DNA of 64,000 nt from Methylosarcina fibrata AML-C10 (GCF_000372865.1 NZ_KB889965.1:951902-1015901); one strand, 5' to 3'; counted from the stretch's first letter, positions 25,056 to 36,567 are shown. The notes: generated by a model not told the origin, from the sequence alone. Translations and numbers: made by a program.

Positions 25056-26618
25056 TTATCTTCCGCTTCTGAATTTTACGGAATCGATCCGGTATTTTTT
25101 CAATTTGCCGTAGACCGCCCTGGGTGTGATTCCCATTTCCGCGGCTACTTGTTTGACATCCCCGAGATTATTCTGCAGGGCCTGACGTAAGTAGGCCTGC
25201 TCTGCATCGGCCAGAACTTTTTGCTTGAACCCCGCCCAGTGGCCAAAAGGCAAGAAGGTCTGCTGCTTTTCGTCCAGTTCCAATTGCGTCAATTCGTCTC
25301 CTTTGCAGAATAACACGCTGCGTTCCAGGGTATTTTCCAGTTCGCGCACATTGCCGGGCCAGGGATAGGCGCGTATTCGGCTCATCACCTCGCGGCTGAC
25401 CGACTGGATGTTTTTACCGTATTTGTCGTTGAGCCGCTTGAGTATCAGTTGCAACAGATGCGGAAGGTCTTCCGGCCTTTGCGCCAGGGGCGGAATCCAC
25501 AGGCGCACGACGTTCAGCCGATAAAACAGATCCTGCCGGAAAAGCCCCTGCTCCACATGCTGCTCCAGTTGCCGGTTGCTGGCGGAAACGATGCGCACGT
25601 CGACGCTCAACGTCTGTTTGCCGCCGACCCGTTCCATCTCGTTTTCCTGTAAAACGCGAAGCAGTCGGGTTTGCGCTTCCAGAGACAGGGTATCCACTTC
25701 ATCCAGAAACAGGGTGCCGCCTTCGGCTCGCTCGAAGAAGCCCTGATGAACCTCGACCGCGCCGGTAAAGGCGCCTTTCTCGTGACCGAACAGGGCGCTT
25801 TCGAGCAGGCTGTCCGGAATAGCGCCGCAGTTGATGGCCACGAAAGGCCGGTGGCTGCGATCGCTCATCGCATGGATCGCGCGGGCGATCAGCTCCTTGC
25901 CGACGCCGGTGGCGCCGATGATCAGGACGGTCGCCCGGGTCGGCGCCACGATCTCGACTTTCTGCAGAACCTGCTGCATCGCCGGCGATTTGGCGATGAT
26001 TGCGGGCGGCGGCCTCACCGGGTGCCGCTTGGGTTTTTCCCACCAGATATTGCGCATGCGTTCCTCGATCCTGGAATGCAGCGCCGCCATTTCCGATTTG
26101 TCTTCCCGGCAATCTTCCCGGCGGTATACAAGGCCGGGTCTACCCTCGGCCCGAGCGGGGTCGGTATGAATGCAGACTTCGCAGCCGCCGTGTTTTCGAG
26201 CGATGCTCTGCTTGATTTCCACCTTGGCATAGCCGAAATTCCGGGCGGCAATGCCGCCGAACACGCTGGAAGTCATGCGGCACAATTCGGGAAAGTTGGT
26301 GACGCCCTCGCCGAAGGGACAGCGGCTGTTGACCACGGTAATGCTGCCGGCATCGGCCGACGCCAGTGAAAAATGGCCGCCGATGCGGTTTTTCAGGCCT
26401 AAGATCAGATCGATGTAACAAGTACGGTTCAGGTCGCCCTCTTGACCGTATTCGTCGCGATAGGTCTGTTCGAAGTAACGCCCCGCGCTTTTGGCAATGT
26501 GTTCGATCAACAGTTCGCAATGATCCCCGCCTTGCTGTTCACAGGCGTGCATCAGTTCGAGAATGAAGGTTTGCAGAAAAAAGACCGGAGACAGATCGGA
26601 AAATTCGTGTTCGCTCAT
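25056..26618 (-). CDS. Sigma-54-dependent activator with N-terminal Cys-rich V4R/MetOD1-like sensor domain
   Basis: 520 residues. The N-terminal domain (1-180) starts FFLQTFILELMHACEQQGGD and has four Cys placed as C100, C113, C146 and C149 (CEVC), suggesting a metal or Fe-S sensor of the methanogen-output/V4R type seen in XylR-like activators. The AAA+ domain (about 208-435) has Walker A GATGVGKE (235-242), the sigma-54 contact loop GAFTGA (282-287), and FYRLNVVRLWIPPLAQRPED. A Fis-type helix-turn-helix ends it (GDVKQVAAEMGITPRAVYGK). It is divergent from a DUF938 gene that has a sigma-54 promoter, its likely target. Confidence 0.88.
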   Translation of the reverse strand: MSEHEFSDLSPVFFLQTFILELMHACEQQGGDHCELLIEHIAKSAGRYFEQTYRDEYGQEGDLNRTCYIDLILGLKNRIGGHFSLASADAGSITVVNSRCPFGEGVTNFPELCRMTSSVFGGIAARNFGYAKVEIKQSIARKHGGCEVCIHTDPARAEGRPGLVYRREDCREDKSEMAALHSRIEERMRNIWWEKPKRHPVRPPPAIIAKSPAMQQVLQKVEIVAPTRATVLIIGATGVGKELIARAIHAMSDRSHRPFVAINCGAIPDSLLESALFGHEKGAFTGAVEVHQGFFERAEGGTLFLDEVDTLSLEAQTRLLRVLQENEMERVGGKQTLSVDVRIVSASNRQLEQHVEQGLFRQDLFYRLNVVRLWIPPLAQRPEDLPHLLQLILKRLNDKYGKNIQSVSREVMSRIRAYPWPGNVRELENTLERSVLFCKGDELTQLELDEKQQTFLPFGHWAGFKQKVLADAEQAYLRQALQNNLGDVKQVAAEMGITPRAVYGKLKKYRIDSVKFRSGR

Positions 26619-26651
26619 GTCGGCAGAAAAGTGAATTTTAATTTCACGAAT

Positions 26652-26666
26652 TGAACCACGAGTTCA
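26652..26666 (+). promoter_or_regulatory. Candidate upstream activator site for the sigma-54 activator
   Basis: TGAAC-CACGA-GTTCA, perfect 5-bp inverted arms, about 63 bp upstream of the -24 element of the promoter at 26729 and 34 bp upstream of the activator's own start. The place and symmetry fit an enhancer-like site; the arms are short, so chance is possible. Confidence 0.4.
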
Positions 26667-26728
26667 TACCGATGGCAATTCAGATTTATTAAGCCTTTGA
26701 TATTTTGGTAAAAATATCCAAAAAATGC

Positions 26729-26746
26729 TTGGCCCGGATATTGCTT
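26729..26746 (+). promoter_or_regulatory. Sigma-54 (-24/-12) promoter for the DUF938 gene
   Basis: TTGGCCCGGATATTGCTT matches the consensus TTGGCACG-N4-TTGCA; GG and GC are separated by exactly 10 bases. Transcription would start near 26755, inside the perfect palindrome CATCTTAAGATG (26751-26762), about 65 bases before the ATG. Confidence 0.75.
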
Positions 26747-26820
26747 TTGTCATCTTAAGATGACTCCGAAGTGAATTCTTCGTGAACATCTTTAACCCTA
26801 ATAAATTTCGAGGAGAGCTT

Positions 26821-27474
26821 ATGAATACCGAGAGACCCCCATTGAATCCGCATCCGTTGAGCGAATACGTCGCCTGGGCCGGAAGCCGCAACCGCGAACC
26901 GATACTCGGCGTTTTAAAGGAAAAACTTCCTAAAGAAGCCGGCCGAGTTCTGGAAATGGCCAGCGGCAGCGGCATGCACATCAACTATTTCGCGCCGCAT
27001 TTCGAGCACCTGCATTTCCATCCGACCGACAAGGATGAAGCAGTGTTTGCGAACATCAAAAAGCTGACGACCGAACACGGCAACGACAATATCGCCGATC
27101 CGGTCCACCTGGATCTGACCGATCCCGATACCTGGTTCAACCCCGGCAAGAAGAATTCTTTCGATGCGATCTTCTGCATCAATATCTTTCAGGTCGCGCC
27201 GATTTCGATTGCCGACGGCATGATGGAATGCGCCTCGCATCTGTTGAGCGATAACGGCATTTTGTTGATCTATGGACCGTTCAAAGTGGAAGGAAGCTTT
27301 ACCACGGCATCGAACGAAGAATTCCATAATACCCTGGCTTCGTATCAAGTGGCGGAATGGGGCTTGAAAGACGTGGCGGATTTGAAAAAAGCGGCGGCGA
27401 ATCACGGAATGGAATTGAAAGAAATCATCGACATGCCGGCCAACAACTTTTCGCTGATTTTCGGCCGGAGTTAA
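26821..27474 (+). CDS. DUF938 family methyltransferase-like protein
   Basis: 217 residues from the ATG at 26821, chosen because GAGGAG lies 5-9 bases upstream. Motif I of a SAM-binding Rossmann fold is VLEMASGSGMHINYFAPHF (about residues 42-60); FHPTDKDEAVFANI gives the acidic residue after strand 2; FDAIFCINIFQVAPISIADG and LLSDNGILLIYGPFKVEGSF follow. DUF938 members are SAM-dependent methyltransferase homologues without an established substrate. The gene is single and placed under a sigma-54 promoter opposite a sensor-activator, so it is probably induced by a specific signal. Confidence 0.85.
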   Translation: MNTERPPLNPHPLSEYVAWAGSRNREPILGVLKEKLPKEAGRVLEMASGSGMHINYFAPHFEHLHFHPTDKDEAVFANIKKLTTEHGNDNIADPVHLDLTDPDTWFNPGKKNSFDAIFCINIFQVAPISIADGMMECASHLLSDNGILLIYGPFKVEGSFTTASNEEFHNTLASYQVAEWGLKDVADLKKAAANHGMELKEIIDMPANNFSLIFGRS

Positions 27475-27714
27475 CAAACCGAAAAACGGACATGGGCAAA
27501 AATCTCAATCAGGGCCGTTTTTCCGGCATGGATAATTTTGCCGCCATCGGCCCCGATACTTGAAAACAACGGAAAAAATCCTTGACGATGGACTATGCAA
27601 TCAAGCTGATCGAGTGGTTCCGCCGGCTATTCCGATTAACCGATTCGGCCAATGCGCCCGGTTCCGCCGATTTGCCGAATTTCTCCCCTCCATTGAAACT
27701 GTTGAGATCGACTT

Positions 27715-28449
27715 ATGACGAAGAAAAAAGCTATGGTGATATTGGGCGTCGGGCCGCAACGAGGACTGGGGGCGGCCTTGGCTCAGCGCTTCGCGGACGA
27801 CGGCCTTCAGGTTTTTATCGCTGGGCGCAGCTTGTCGAAGCTGGAAACGGTCGCATCCTCTCTCGCGGCCCGAGGTGGCGCCGTCAGAGCCCTCGTCGCT
27901 GACGCCACCGTGGAAGCCGATGTGGTGCAATTGTTCGAGTCGGTGGCTCGGGAAGGCTGTGTTCTGGAAATTGCCGCGTACAATGTCGACAGCAATATTT
28001 CGGCGCCGTTTCTCGAAACCGACATCGACACTTTTACGACTTTGTGGCGGCAAAACAGCCTGGGGGCGTTTCTGTTCGGGCGGGAGAGCATCAAGCAGAT
28101 GCTGCCGAGACGGCAGGGCACCCTGTTTTTTACCGGAGCGACCGCTTCGCTCCGGGCCAGGCCCCCGTTTACCGCCTTCGCCGCCGCCAAAGCCGGGGTG
28201 CGGGCGCTGGCTCAAGGTCTGGCACGGGAGTTCTCGCCGCAAGGCATTCATGTGGTCCATTCCGTGATCGACGGCGTGATCGACGGAGAGCGCGCTCACC
28301 GGCAATTTCCTCAGTTCGTCGCCGCGAAAGGGCAGGATGGCCTGTTGCTGCCCGAAGCCATCGCCGAAACTTATTGGCAGTTGTACAAACAGCACCCCAG
28401 CGCCTGGACCCATGAGATCGATTTGCGCCCCTTCAAGGAGCCGTTTTGA
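27715..28449 (+). CDS. Short-chain dehydrogenase/reductase-like protein lacking the catalytic Tyr
   Basis: 244 residues with the SDR cofactor loop VILGVGPQRGLGAALAQRFA (residues 8-27) and an NADP-type Arg-Ser after strand 2 (FIAGRSLSKLE). The substrate region reads FFTGATASLRARPPFTAFAA followed by AKAGVRALAQGLAREF. The position of the usual Tyr in YxxxK is Phe (F-A-A-A-K), a variation found in a recognised SDR subgroup. Activity as a classical dehydrogenase is therefore doubtful. No convincing Shine-Dalgarno is visible. It is convergent with the GGDEF-EAL gene. Confidence 0.75.
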   Translation: MTKKKAMVILGVGPQRGLGAALAQRFADDGLQVFIAGRSLSKLETVASSLAARGGAVRALVADATVEADVVQLFESVAREGCVLEIAAYNVDSNISAPFLETDIDTFTTLWRQNSLGAFLFGRESIKQMLPRRQGTLFFTGATASLRARPPFTAFAAAKAGVRALAQGLAREFSPQGIHVVHSVIDGVIDGERAHRQFPQFVAAKGQDGLLLPEAIAETYWQLYKQHPSAWTHEIDLRPFKEPF

Positions 28450-28462
28450 GAGATTTTGAAAC

Positions 28463-28489
28463 CGCCCGGTGAGGCCTATCCTCCGGGCG
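28463..28489. terminator. Hairpin between convergent genes
   Basis: CGCCCGG (28463-28469) and CCGGGCG (28483-28489) pair with a 13-base loop between the SDR and GGDEF-EAL genes. No T-run follows on either strand, so it is a weak terminator candidate. Confidence 0.35.
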
Positions 28490-28529
28490 CACTTCAATTT
28501 CGACGTCCGCCGGGGATGAGCGGTTTCTC

Positions 28530-30506
28530 TTAGCCCAGCGCGGACTCTTGGGACCGGGAGCCGAGCAAATCCATCAGCTTGTGCCCAGGAACGGGAGGAC
28601 TCAGATAAAATCCCTGGATCAGATCGCAATCCCGGTCCAGTAAGAACGCCAGTTGCTCTTCATTTTCCACGCCTTCGGCCACGATTTTTTGCCCGAGCGA
28701 ATGGCCCATGTCGATGATGGCGCGGGCAATGCGGGCGTCCTTGGCATTGAAGGTGATGTCCTTGACAAAGGACTGGTCGATTTTCAGGATATCGATGGGA
28801 AAGTTTTTCAAGTACGAAAGCGAAGAATAACCGGTGCCGAAATCGTCGAGGGCGATGCTGATTCCCATTTTTTTCAACTGATTCAACTGAAACTCGATGC
28901 GCTGGGTATCTCCGATCAGCATCGACTCGGTAATTTCCAGCTCCAGGTATTCCGGAGCGAGGTCCGCATCTTTCAGGGCGTCTTCGACAATTTGCAGAAA
29001 ATTGGGATCGGAAAATTGCCGGGCCGAGATGTTCACCGAAACCCGGCGCAGATGATAGCCTTCGTTCAGCCAGGACTTGAGTTGCGCGCAAGCGGTCCGT
29101 AAAACCCATGTTCCAAGATCGATAATGAGGCCGGTGTCTTCCGCGATCGGGATAAAATAATTCGCCGGGATCATTTTATTCTGTGCATAGTCTCCCTGAA
29201 ACCAGCGAATCAGGACCTCGGCGCCGCAAAGTTCCCTGTTGTCGGCCGTGTATTGCGGTTGATAGTACAGTTGCAACTCGTTTTGCGAAATGGCTTTCCG
29301 CAAATTCGATTCCAACGCCAGGCGATCCTGCGTCGCGGAAGTAAAATCCTTTTTAAAAAACTGGTAGTTGTTGCGTCCCTTGTGTTTCGCCTCGTACATG
29401 GCAATATCGGCGTTTTTGATCAATACCTCGGCCAGCTCGCCGTCTTCCGGGTAAATCGAAATGCCGATGCTCGCACCGATGAAGACTTCCCGGCGCTGAA
29501 TGTAAAATACTTCCGACAGTTTCTCAATAATTTTGTTGGCGATCAGCGAAGCGGAATAGATCGCCTGTTCATGGGATTTCTCGTTGAGCAGAAGCACGGC
29601 GAATTCGTCCCCGCTCAAGCGGGCGACGATGTCTCCCTTGCGCGTGATCGCCAGCAGTCTTTTCGCGGTCTCTTTCAACAGCTCGTCGCCGGCATCGTGG
29701 CCGAGATTGTCGTTCACCGCTTTGAACCGGTCGAGGTCGATAAAAAAGATGACGGCGTGTAAATTGTACCGTTGGGAAGTCGATAAAAACTGGCCCAGAC
29801 GCTCATAAAACATGACGCGGTTCGCCAGACCGGTCAGGTCGTCGTAGTGAGCAATCCTGATGATGCGTTTTTCATCCAGCTTTTGCCGGGTGATGTCGGC
29901 CAGCGTGGCGAAATAAAACGCTTGCTCGCTGTCGCCGTTGATGAAAGTAATCTCCAGTTTACCGGGAAAATGGCGGCCGTTCTTCGGCCGGCAGTTGACT
30001 TCACCAGACCAGTATTTTTTACGCTTGTCCTTTAACTTCGCGGCAAAGGAAGGCGTGAATTTGACGCCTTCTTCACTGGCAATCATCATCGACAACGGCT
30101 GGTTTTCCAACTCGCCCGGCGGATAACCGAAGAGTTCGCAAAATGCGCAGTTGCTTTCTTTAACGTGCAGGCGTTCATCCAGTAAGGCATAGTTTACGTG
30201 GCTGACTTCAAGAATATTCGACAGTAATTGCAGCCGGTTGTTTGCCGCCGCCTGATCAATCGATTCCGGCTGTTCCGGTGGCGGAAAGGAACGGCCCGGC
30301 GCGATCTGCAACTTGGATCCGCCCTGCCTCGCTGCCCCCGAGTTGACGTTCAGATAAAGAATACCGGCAGCGCCGAGACCGTTGACGAACACCAGAGGCT
30401 TTGCAAAATCCAGTTCCGGATGAAAATACGCCGACAACAGGTACAAAAAATCCGTTAAGACAAGGCAAAAAGCCGTAAACATGAGCGTCTTGTATTGGGT
30501 AATCAT
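28530..30506 (-). CDS. Membrane-anchored PAS-GGDEF-EAL cyclic-di-GMP protein
   Basis: 658 residues. Two N-terminal membrane helices (about 8-28 and 36-54), a PAS domain (about 95-210, ILEVSHVNYALLDERLHVKE), a GGDEF domain with the active-site variant RLSGDEFAVLLL (S-G-D-E-F, usually still active), and an EAL domain with AEVLIRW, NISARQFSDPNF, ELEITESMLIG and the loop LDDFGTGYSSLSYL, all metal-binding residues present. It could make and/or degrade c-di-GMP in response to a signal at the PAS domain. Which activity dominates cannot be read from sequence. Confidence 0.9.
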   Translation of the reverse strand: MITQYKTLMFTAFCLVLTDFLYLLSAYFHPELDFAKPLVFVNGLGAAGILYLNVNSGAARQGGSKLQIAPGRSFPPPEQPESIDQAAANNRLQLLSNILEVSHVNYALLDERLHVKESNCAFCELFGYPPGELENQPLSMMIASEEGVKFTPSFAAKLKDKRKKYWSGEVNCRPKNGRHFPGKLEITFINGDSEQAFYFATLADITRQKLDEKRIIRIAHYDDLTGLANRVMFYERLGQFLSTSQRYNLHAVIFFIDLDRFKAVNDNLGHDAGDELLKETAKRLLAITRKGDIVARLSGDEFAVLLLNEKSHEQAIYSASLIANKIIEKLSEVFYIQRREVFIGASIGISIYPEDGELAEVLIKNADIAMYEAKHKGRNNYQFFKKDFTSATQDRLALESNLRKAISQNELQLYYQPQYTADNRELCGAEVLIRWFQGDYAQNKMIPANYFIPIAEDTGLIIDLGTWVLRTACAQLKSWLNEGYHLRRVSVNISARQFSDPNFLQIVEDALKDADLAPEYLELEITESMLIGDTQRIEFQLNQLKKMGISIALDDFGTGYSSLSYLKNFPIDILKIDQSFVKDITFNAKDARIARAIIDMGHSLGQKIVAEGVENEEQLAFLLDRDCDLIQGFYLSPPVPGHKLMDLLGSRSQESALG

Positions 30507-30723
30507 TCGCTTTTCAGTTAAGTACCGAAGCCTGGTGAAATGATTTTTCCGGTTTCAATCCTTCATCAAGTACGGCGGAAAGAGTTCATGCCGGCAATTG
30601 AATTAAGTCATTCATGATAATGGAATATGTGCACAATAGCATTAAATTTATCGGCATCCTGCCGGCCGGAAATTCACGATAGCCTTCCCCGGCTGATACT
30701 CGAAAGCTTTGCCCGGAGCGCAA

Positions 30724-31752
30724 TCATCGATCCGGCTCCGTCACGATTCCGACCGAGGCCGGCGACAGGCAAAGACTCAGCAATGTTTCCCACGGATCGC
30801 CCGGCTCCTGCCCTTTGATCTGCCGGTCGACTCGAGCGCTCCGGAGCAGTATCTTGTCGAGATCGGCCTGGCTCAGCCGGTCGAGAGCAGAACTTATCAG
30901 CGCCTTGCGATTGTCCCTGATTTGGTGGTTTCTGTATACGGTTTCCCGATTCCGGCCCTGGGCTAAGGCCTGTTTGATCTTGCTCAATGTCCTCGCCTCG
31001 CGCGTCAACGCCCACAGCACGATGGGCGCGGCGATGCCCTCGGCTTGCAAAGCCGACAGTATTTTCATGGTTCTGTGCGTATCGGCGCGCAGAACGCTGT
31101 CGATCAGCTTGTACACGTCGAAGCGGGAGCTGTCGGCGACCACGTCGAGAATCTGCCGAGCGCTGAGCGGTCCTGCGCCATAGAGGATGTAAAGCTTTTC
31201 TATTTCCTGAACGGCGGCCAGCAGGTTGCCTTCGACCATGGCCGCCAGCAGCCGGACGCCTTCGGCTTCGGCACTCAGCCCCCGGCGCTGCAAACGCTGC
31301 TGTAGCCATCGGATCAATTCCTGACCGTCGACCGGCCAGACCTGAACCACGACGCCTGTCTTGTCGACTGCCTGAAACCAGTGCGATTTCAAGGTTTCAC
31401 CGGTGAGTTTATCCATCGTGATCAGCAGCAACGTATCTTCGGGAGGATGCTGACAATAGGCCATCAGAGCCTTGGAGCCGTCGGCTCCCGGCGTGGTTCC
31501 GGGCAGCCTCAAATCGATCACTTTCTTATCCGAAAAGATCGACAGTGTGCCCGCGTAAACAGTCAGATTGCTCCATTCGAACCCGGCATCGGCGGAAAAT
31601 ATCTCGCGCGTTTCAAAACCCGCTTTCCGGGCAGCCGCCCTGACCGCATCGCAGGCTTCGCCCAGTTGCTGGGGCTCGTCGCCGCTGACAAGATAGACCG
31701 GAGCCAGGCCTTGTTTGAGATGCTGGTCCAGTTGCTCCGGTTTTAGCCGCAT
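30724..31752 (-). CDS. holA: DNA polymerase III subunit delta
   Basis: 342 residues, start MRLKPEQLDQHLKQGLAPVY then LVSGDEPQQLGEACDAVR, the usual beginning of HolA. AAA+-like delta subunit of the clamp loader, which opens the beta clamp. Later segments EGNLLAAVQEIEKLYILYG, SSRFDVYKLIDSVLRAD and ALTREARTLSKIKQALA are characteristic. It starts one base after the lptE stop region (31754), in the conserved order leuS-lptE-holA, transcribed leftward. Confidence 0.93.
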   Translation of the reverse strand: MRLKPEQLDQHLKQGLAPVYLVSGDEPQQLGEACDAVRAAARKAGFETREIFSADAGFEWSNLTVYAGTLSIFSDKKVIDLRLPGTTPGADGSKALMAYCQHPPEDTLLLITMDKLTGETLKSHWFQAVDKTGVVVQVWPVDGQELIRWLQQRLQRRGLSAEAEGVRLLAAMVEGNLLAAVQEIEKLYILYGAGPLSARQILDVVADSSRFDVYKLIDSVLRADTHRTMKILSALQAEGIAAPIVLWALTREARTLSKIKQALAQGRNRETVYRNHQIRDNRKALISSALDRLSQADLDKILLRSARVDRQIKGQEPGDPWETLLSLCLSPASVGIVTEPDR

Positions 31753-31753
31753 G

Positions 31754-32251
31754 TTATTTGGAAGCCGCCTGCAGCTCCAGCCGCGCCCGGCTCAAAATGC
31801 TTTGAATGGCCTGTTGATACATTTCGTCACGAATCACTCGTTCTTCATTATCCTTGGCGATAATGTCCTGCTGATCGTTGAAATATTCGCGCCTGAGCCG
31901 CAGCGGCTGCCTTTCGAGCAATAATTTTCCTTCCTTGTACAATTCGTAATCCAATTGGTAATCCAGTTCGACTTCGTTCGAGCGGCCGCGCGAACTCAGC
32001 GACAGGACCCGGTGGCGAAAGTCCTCGTTCAGAATTTTGACCGTCACTCCGGCTTTTTCCGGCGAATCGGCCAGTTTGCTCGCCGACGAACCCAGTACGC
32101 CTTTCAATTGCTCGCGAAGCTGGAGAGTACCGCCGTCCCAATAAATCGATTTAATCTCCTGAGCCACTTCGGTGGAGCTTCCGCGCAGATGGTAACCGCA
32201 AGCACTCAGCAGTACGGAAAAAACAAGAACAGCTATTTTTTTACGCAACAT
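31754..32251 (-). CDS. lptE: LPS-assembly lipoprotein LptE
   Basis: 165 residues from the ATG at 32251 (the frame upstream overlaps the leuS end). A lipoprotein signal ends LVFSVLLSACGYHLRG with Cys at the lipobox. LptE plugs the LptD barrel and helps place LPS in the outer membrane. The body has NEVELDYQLDYELYKEGK and ends with the usual helix MYQQAIQSILSRARLEL. It sits between leuS (22 bp upstream) and holA (2 bp downstream), as in many gammaproteobacteria. Confidence 0.9.
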   Translation of the reverse strand: MLRKKIAVLVFSVLLSACGYHLRGSSTEVAQEIKSIYWDGGTLQLREQLKGVLGSSASKLADSPEKAGVTVKILNEDFRHRVLSLSSRGRSNEVELDYQLDYELYKEGKLLLERQPLRLRREYFNDQQDIIAKDNEERVIRDEMYQQAIQSILSRARLELQAASK

Positions 32252-32273
32252 CCCGACTCTCGGCAACAAAAAA

Positions 32274-34832
<2,559 letters not shown>

Positions 34833-34904
34833 TTACCGGTCAAAAGCGTTAGAATACCGCACTGTTAAGTAAATCTAAAGAGCCATTTTCAGGAGTAGTA
34901 CCGT

Positions 34905-35390
34905 ATGAAGAAAAATAAATTTATCCAGGCTTACAACGACATCGTCAGGCATCTTTACGAAACGATGGACGAGACCCTTCATTCCCTTGCGGAAGCGCTT
35001 GAAATTTCGAAGGAAAAAGCCGGAAAAGACAGCGACCTGAGCAAAGAGGAGTTGAACCGGGTCGGCGATTACGTCAAGCGCGACGTGGAAACCGCGGCGC
35101 ACGGTCTGACCGAAAAAAAGGATTCTAATTCTCTTTCGGAATGGTTCAAATTTGATATCGAACTGATCGAAAATTTCACGCTGGACGCCTTCCTCAGCGT
35201 GGCCGACAAGACGCGCATCGAACTGGCGAAACTGGGGGAGCTGGCCAAAACCCATCGCTACCAAAGCGGCGACATCACCCTTCCCGGCACTTTCATTTGC
35301 GATAACTGCGGCAAGGAAATCGCCTTCAAAACCACCAGCGAAATTCCGGAGTGCCCGGTATGCCATGCAAAAACCTTTGTCCGTATTTGA
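34905..35390 (+). CDS. Zinc-ribbon protein, YbeL/DUF1451 family
   Basis: 161 residues. A helical, charged N-terminal part (AYNDIVRHLYETMDETLHSL) is followed by a C-terminal zinc ribbon: FICDNCGKEIAF and PECPVCHAKTF supply four Cys. This matches DUF1451, represented in E. coli by YbeL, which likewise lies near leuS. The function is not established. A terminator follows at 35403-35426. A start at ATG 34905 is preceded by CAGGAG 9-14 bases upstream. Confidence 0.85.
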   Translation: MKKNKFIQAYNDIVRHLYETMDETLHSLAEALEISKEKAGKDSDLSKEELNRVGDYVKRDVETAAHGLTEKKDSNSLSEWFKFDIELIENFTLDAFLSVADKTRIELAKLGELAKTHRYQSGDITLPGTFICDNCGKEIAFKTTSEIPECPVCHAKTFVRI

Positions 35391-35402
35391 TATTAGCGAT
35401 CG

Positions 35403-35426
35403 AAACCTTATAAAATAAGGTTTTTT
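35403..35426 (+). terminator. Rho-independent terminator after the ybeL-like gene
   Basis: AAACCTTAT (35403-35411), loop AAA, ATAAGGTTT (35415-35423) continuing into a run of six T (35421-35426). Ends the ybeL-like transcript and separates it from the ParA gene. Confidence 0.8.
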
Positions 35427-35453
35427 CATCTTGGCAGTTTTATAGGTAGCAAC

Positions 35454-36233
35454 ATGCGCAGAGTCATTTTCAATCAGAAAGGCGGTGTCGGCAAATCGAC
35501 GATTACGTGCAATCTCGCCGCGATCAGCGCCGTTGAAGGAAAGCGTACGTTAGTCATCGATCTCGACGTCCAGGGCAATTCGACGCAATACCTGTTGGGC
35601 GGAAAAGTCAGCGACAGCGACAGGACCATTGCCCACTATTTTAAAGATTGCCTCAGCCTTTCGCTGTTCGGGAACAATAACAATTCCGGGCTTGAAAATG
35701 CGATTCACGAAACACCGTTTCCCAATCTGTACGTCATTCCGTCGCATCCCGATCTCGAGCCGCTGCAAGGCCGGCTGGAGTCGCGCTTCAAGATCTTCAA
35801 ACTGAAGGAAGGGCTCGATAATCTGCGAGGCTTCGATTCGATCTACATCGATACGCCGCCCATCCTCAACTTTTACAGCCAGTCGGCCTTGATTGCAGCC
35901 GACAAATGCCTGATTCCGTTCGATTGCGACACGTTTTCCCGTGAATCGCTCTTGACCCTGATGCAGACCATCTCCGAAGTCAAGGCCGATCACAACCAGA
36001 ATCTGACCATCGAAGGCATTGTCGTCAATCAGTTCCAGAAACAGGCCAATCTGCCGCGCCAACTGGTCGATCAACTGATCGCCGAAGGACTTCCGGTGCT
36101 GTCCGCGATGATCTCGCCTTCGGTCAAGGTCAGGGAATCGCACAGTCAGGCTCAACCTTTGGTCCATTACGTCCCCAATCACAAACTGACCGACGAATAC
36201 CGCGCCTTGCATGCCGAAATTCACGGCGGCTGA
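35454..36233 (+). CDS. Orphan ParA-family ATPase
   Basis: 259 residues. Deviant Walker A FNQKGGVGKSTITCNLAAIS at residues 5-24 with the signature Lys, Walker A' LVIDLDVQGNSTQYLLGG and Walker B YIDTPPILNFYS. It belongs to the ParA/MinD group that oscillates on nucleoid or membrane and positions cargo. No ParB or centromere-like repeat lies beside it, so it is not the chromosomal partition pair. It is probably a positioning ATPase for another cargo. It starts only 30 bp after a terminator, so it has its own promoter. Confidence 0.85.
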   Translation: MRRVIFNQKGGVGKSTITCNLAAISAVEGKRTLVIDLDVQGNSTQYLLGGKVSDSDRTIAHYFKDCLSLSLFGNNNNSGLENAIHETPFPNLYVIPSHPDLEPLQGRLESRFKIFKLKEGLDNLRGFDSIYIDTPPILNFYSQSALIAADKCLIPFDCDTFSRESLLTLMQTISEVKADHNQNLTIEGIVVNQFQKQANLPRQLVDQLIAEGLPVLSAMISPSVKVRESHSQAQPLVHYVPNHKLTDEYRALHAEIHGG

Positions 36234-36567
36234 TTCCGTTTCGACGCGGAGCGCAGGTTGAGAAGACAACCGCCAAGGACGCCGTCGCCATACCCCCTCC
36301 GGCCATTGGAAAACTGATCCGGTTGGGGTTCGCAAGCTTCATGTTAACCTCGCGGATGAGCTAAGGATTGCTTTCCGGAAGGCGCGCCATAGCCGTTTTA
36401 CTCGGCAAGCAACCTGGAACGGTCTGTAATGCGCTGTTGCCGATTCCGACCGGCGCCGGATTGACTTACTGAAACAGGCCGGTCAACCGAAGCAGGATTC
36501 GATCATTTCAGGGATGAACCGTTATTTCGCTTCCGATAATATTTTTCTTCCGTAATTTTCAGTCGTC
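36234..36567. other. Intergenic region upstream of lnt
   Basis: No gene, hairpin with T-run or recognisable promoter found. A short frame on the minus strand (36130-36342) overlaps ParA and lacks support. Confidence 0.45.
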
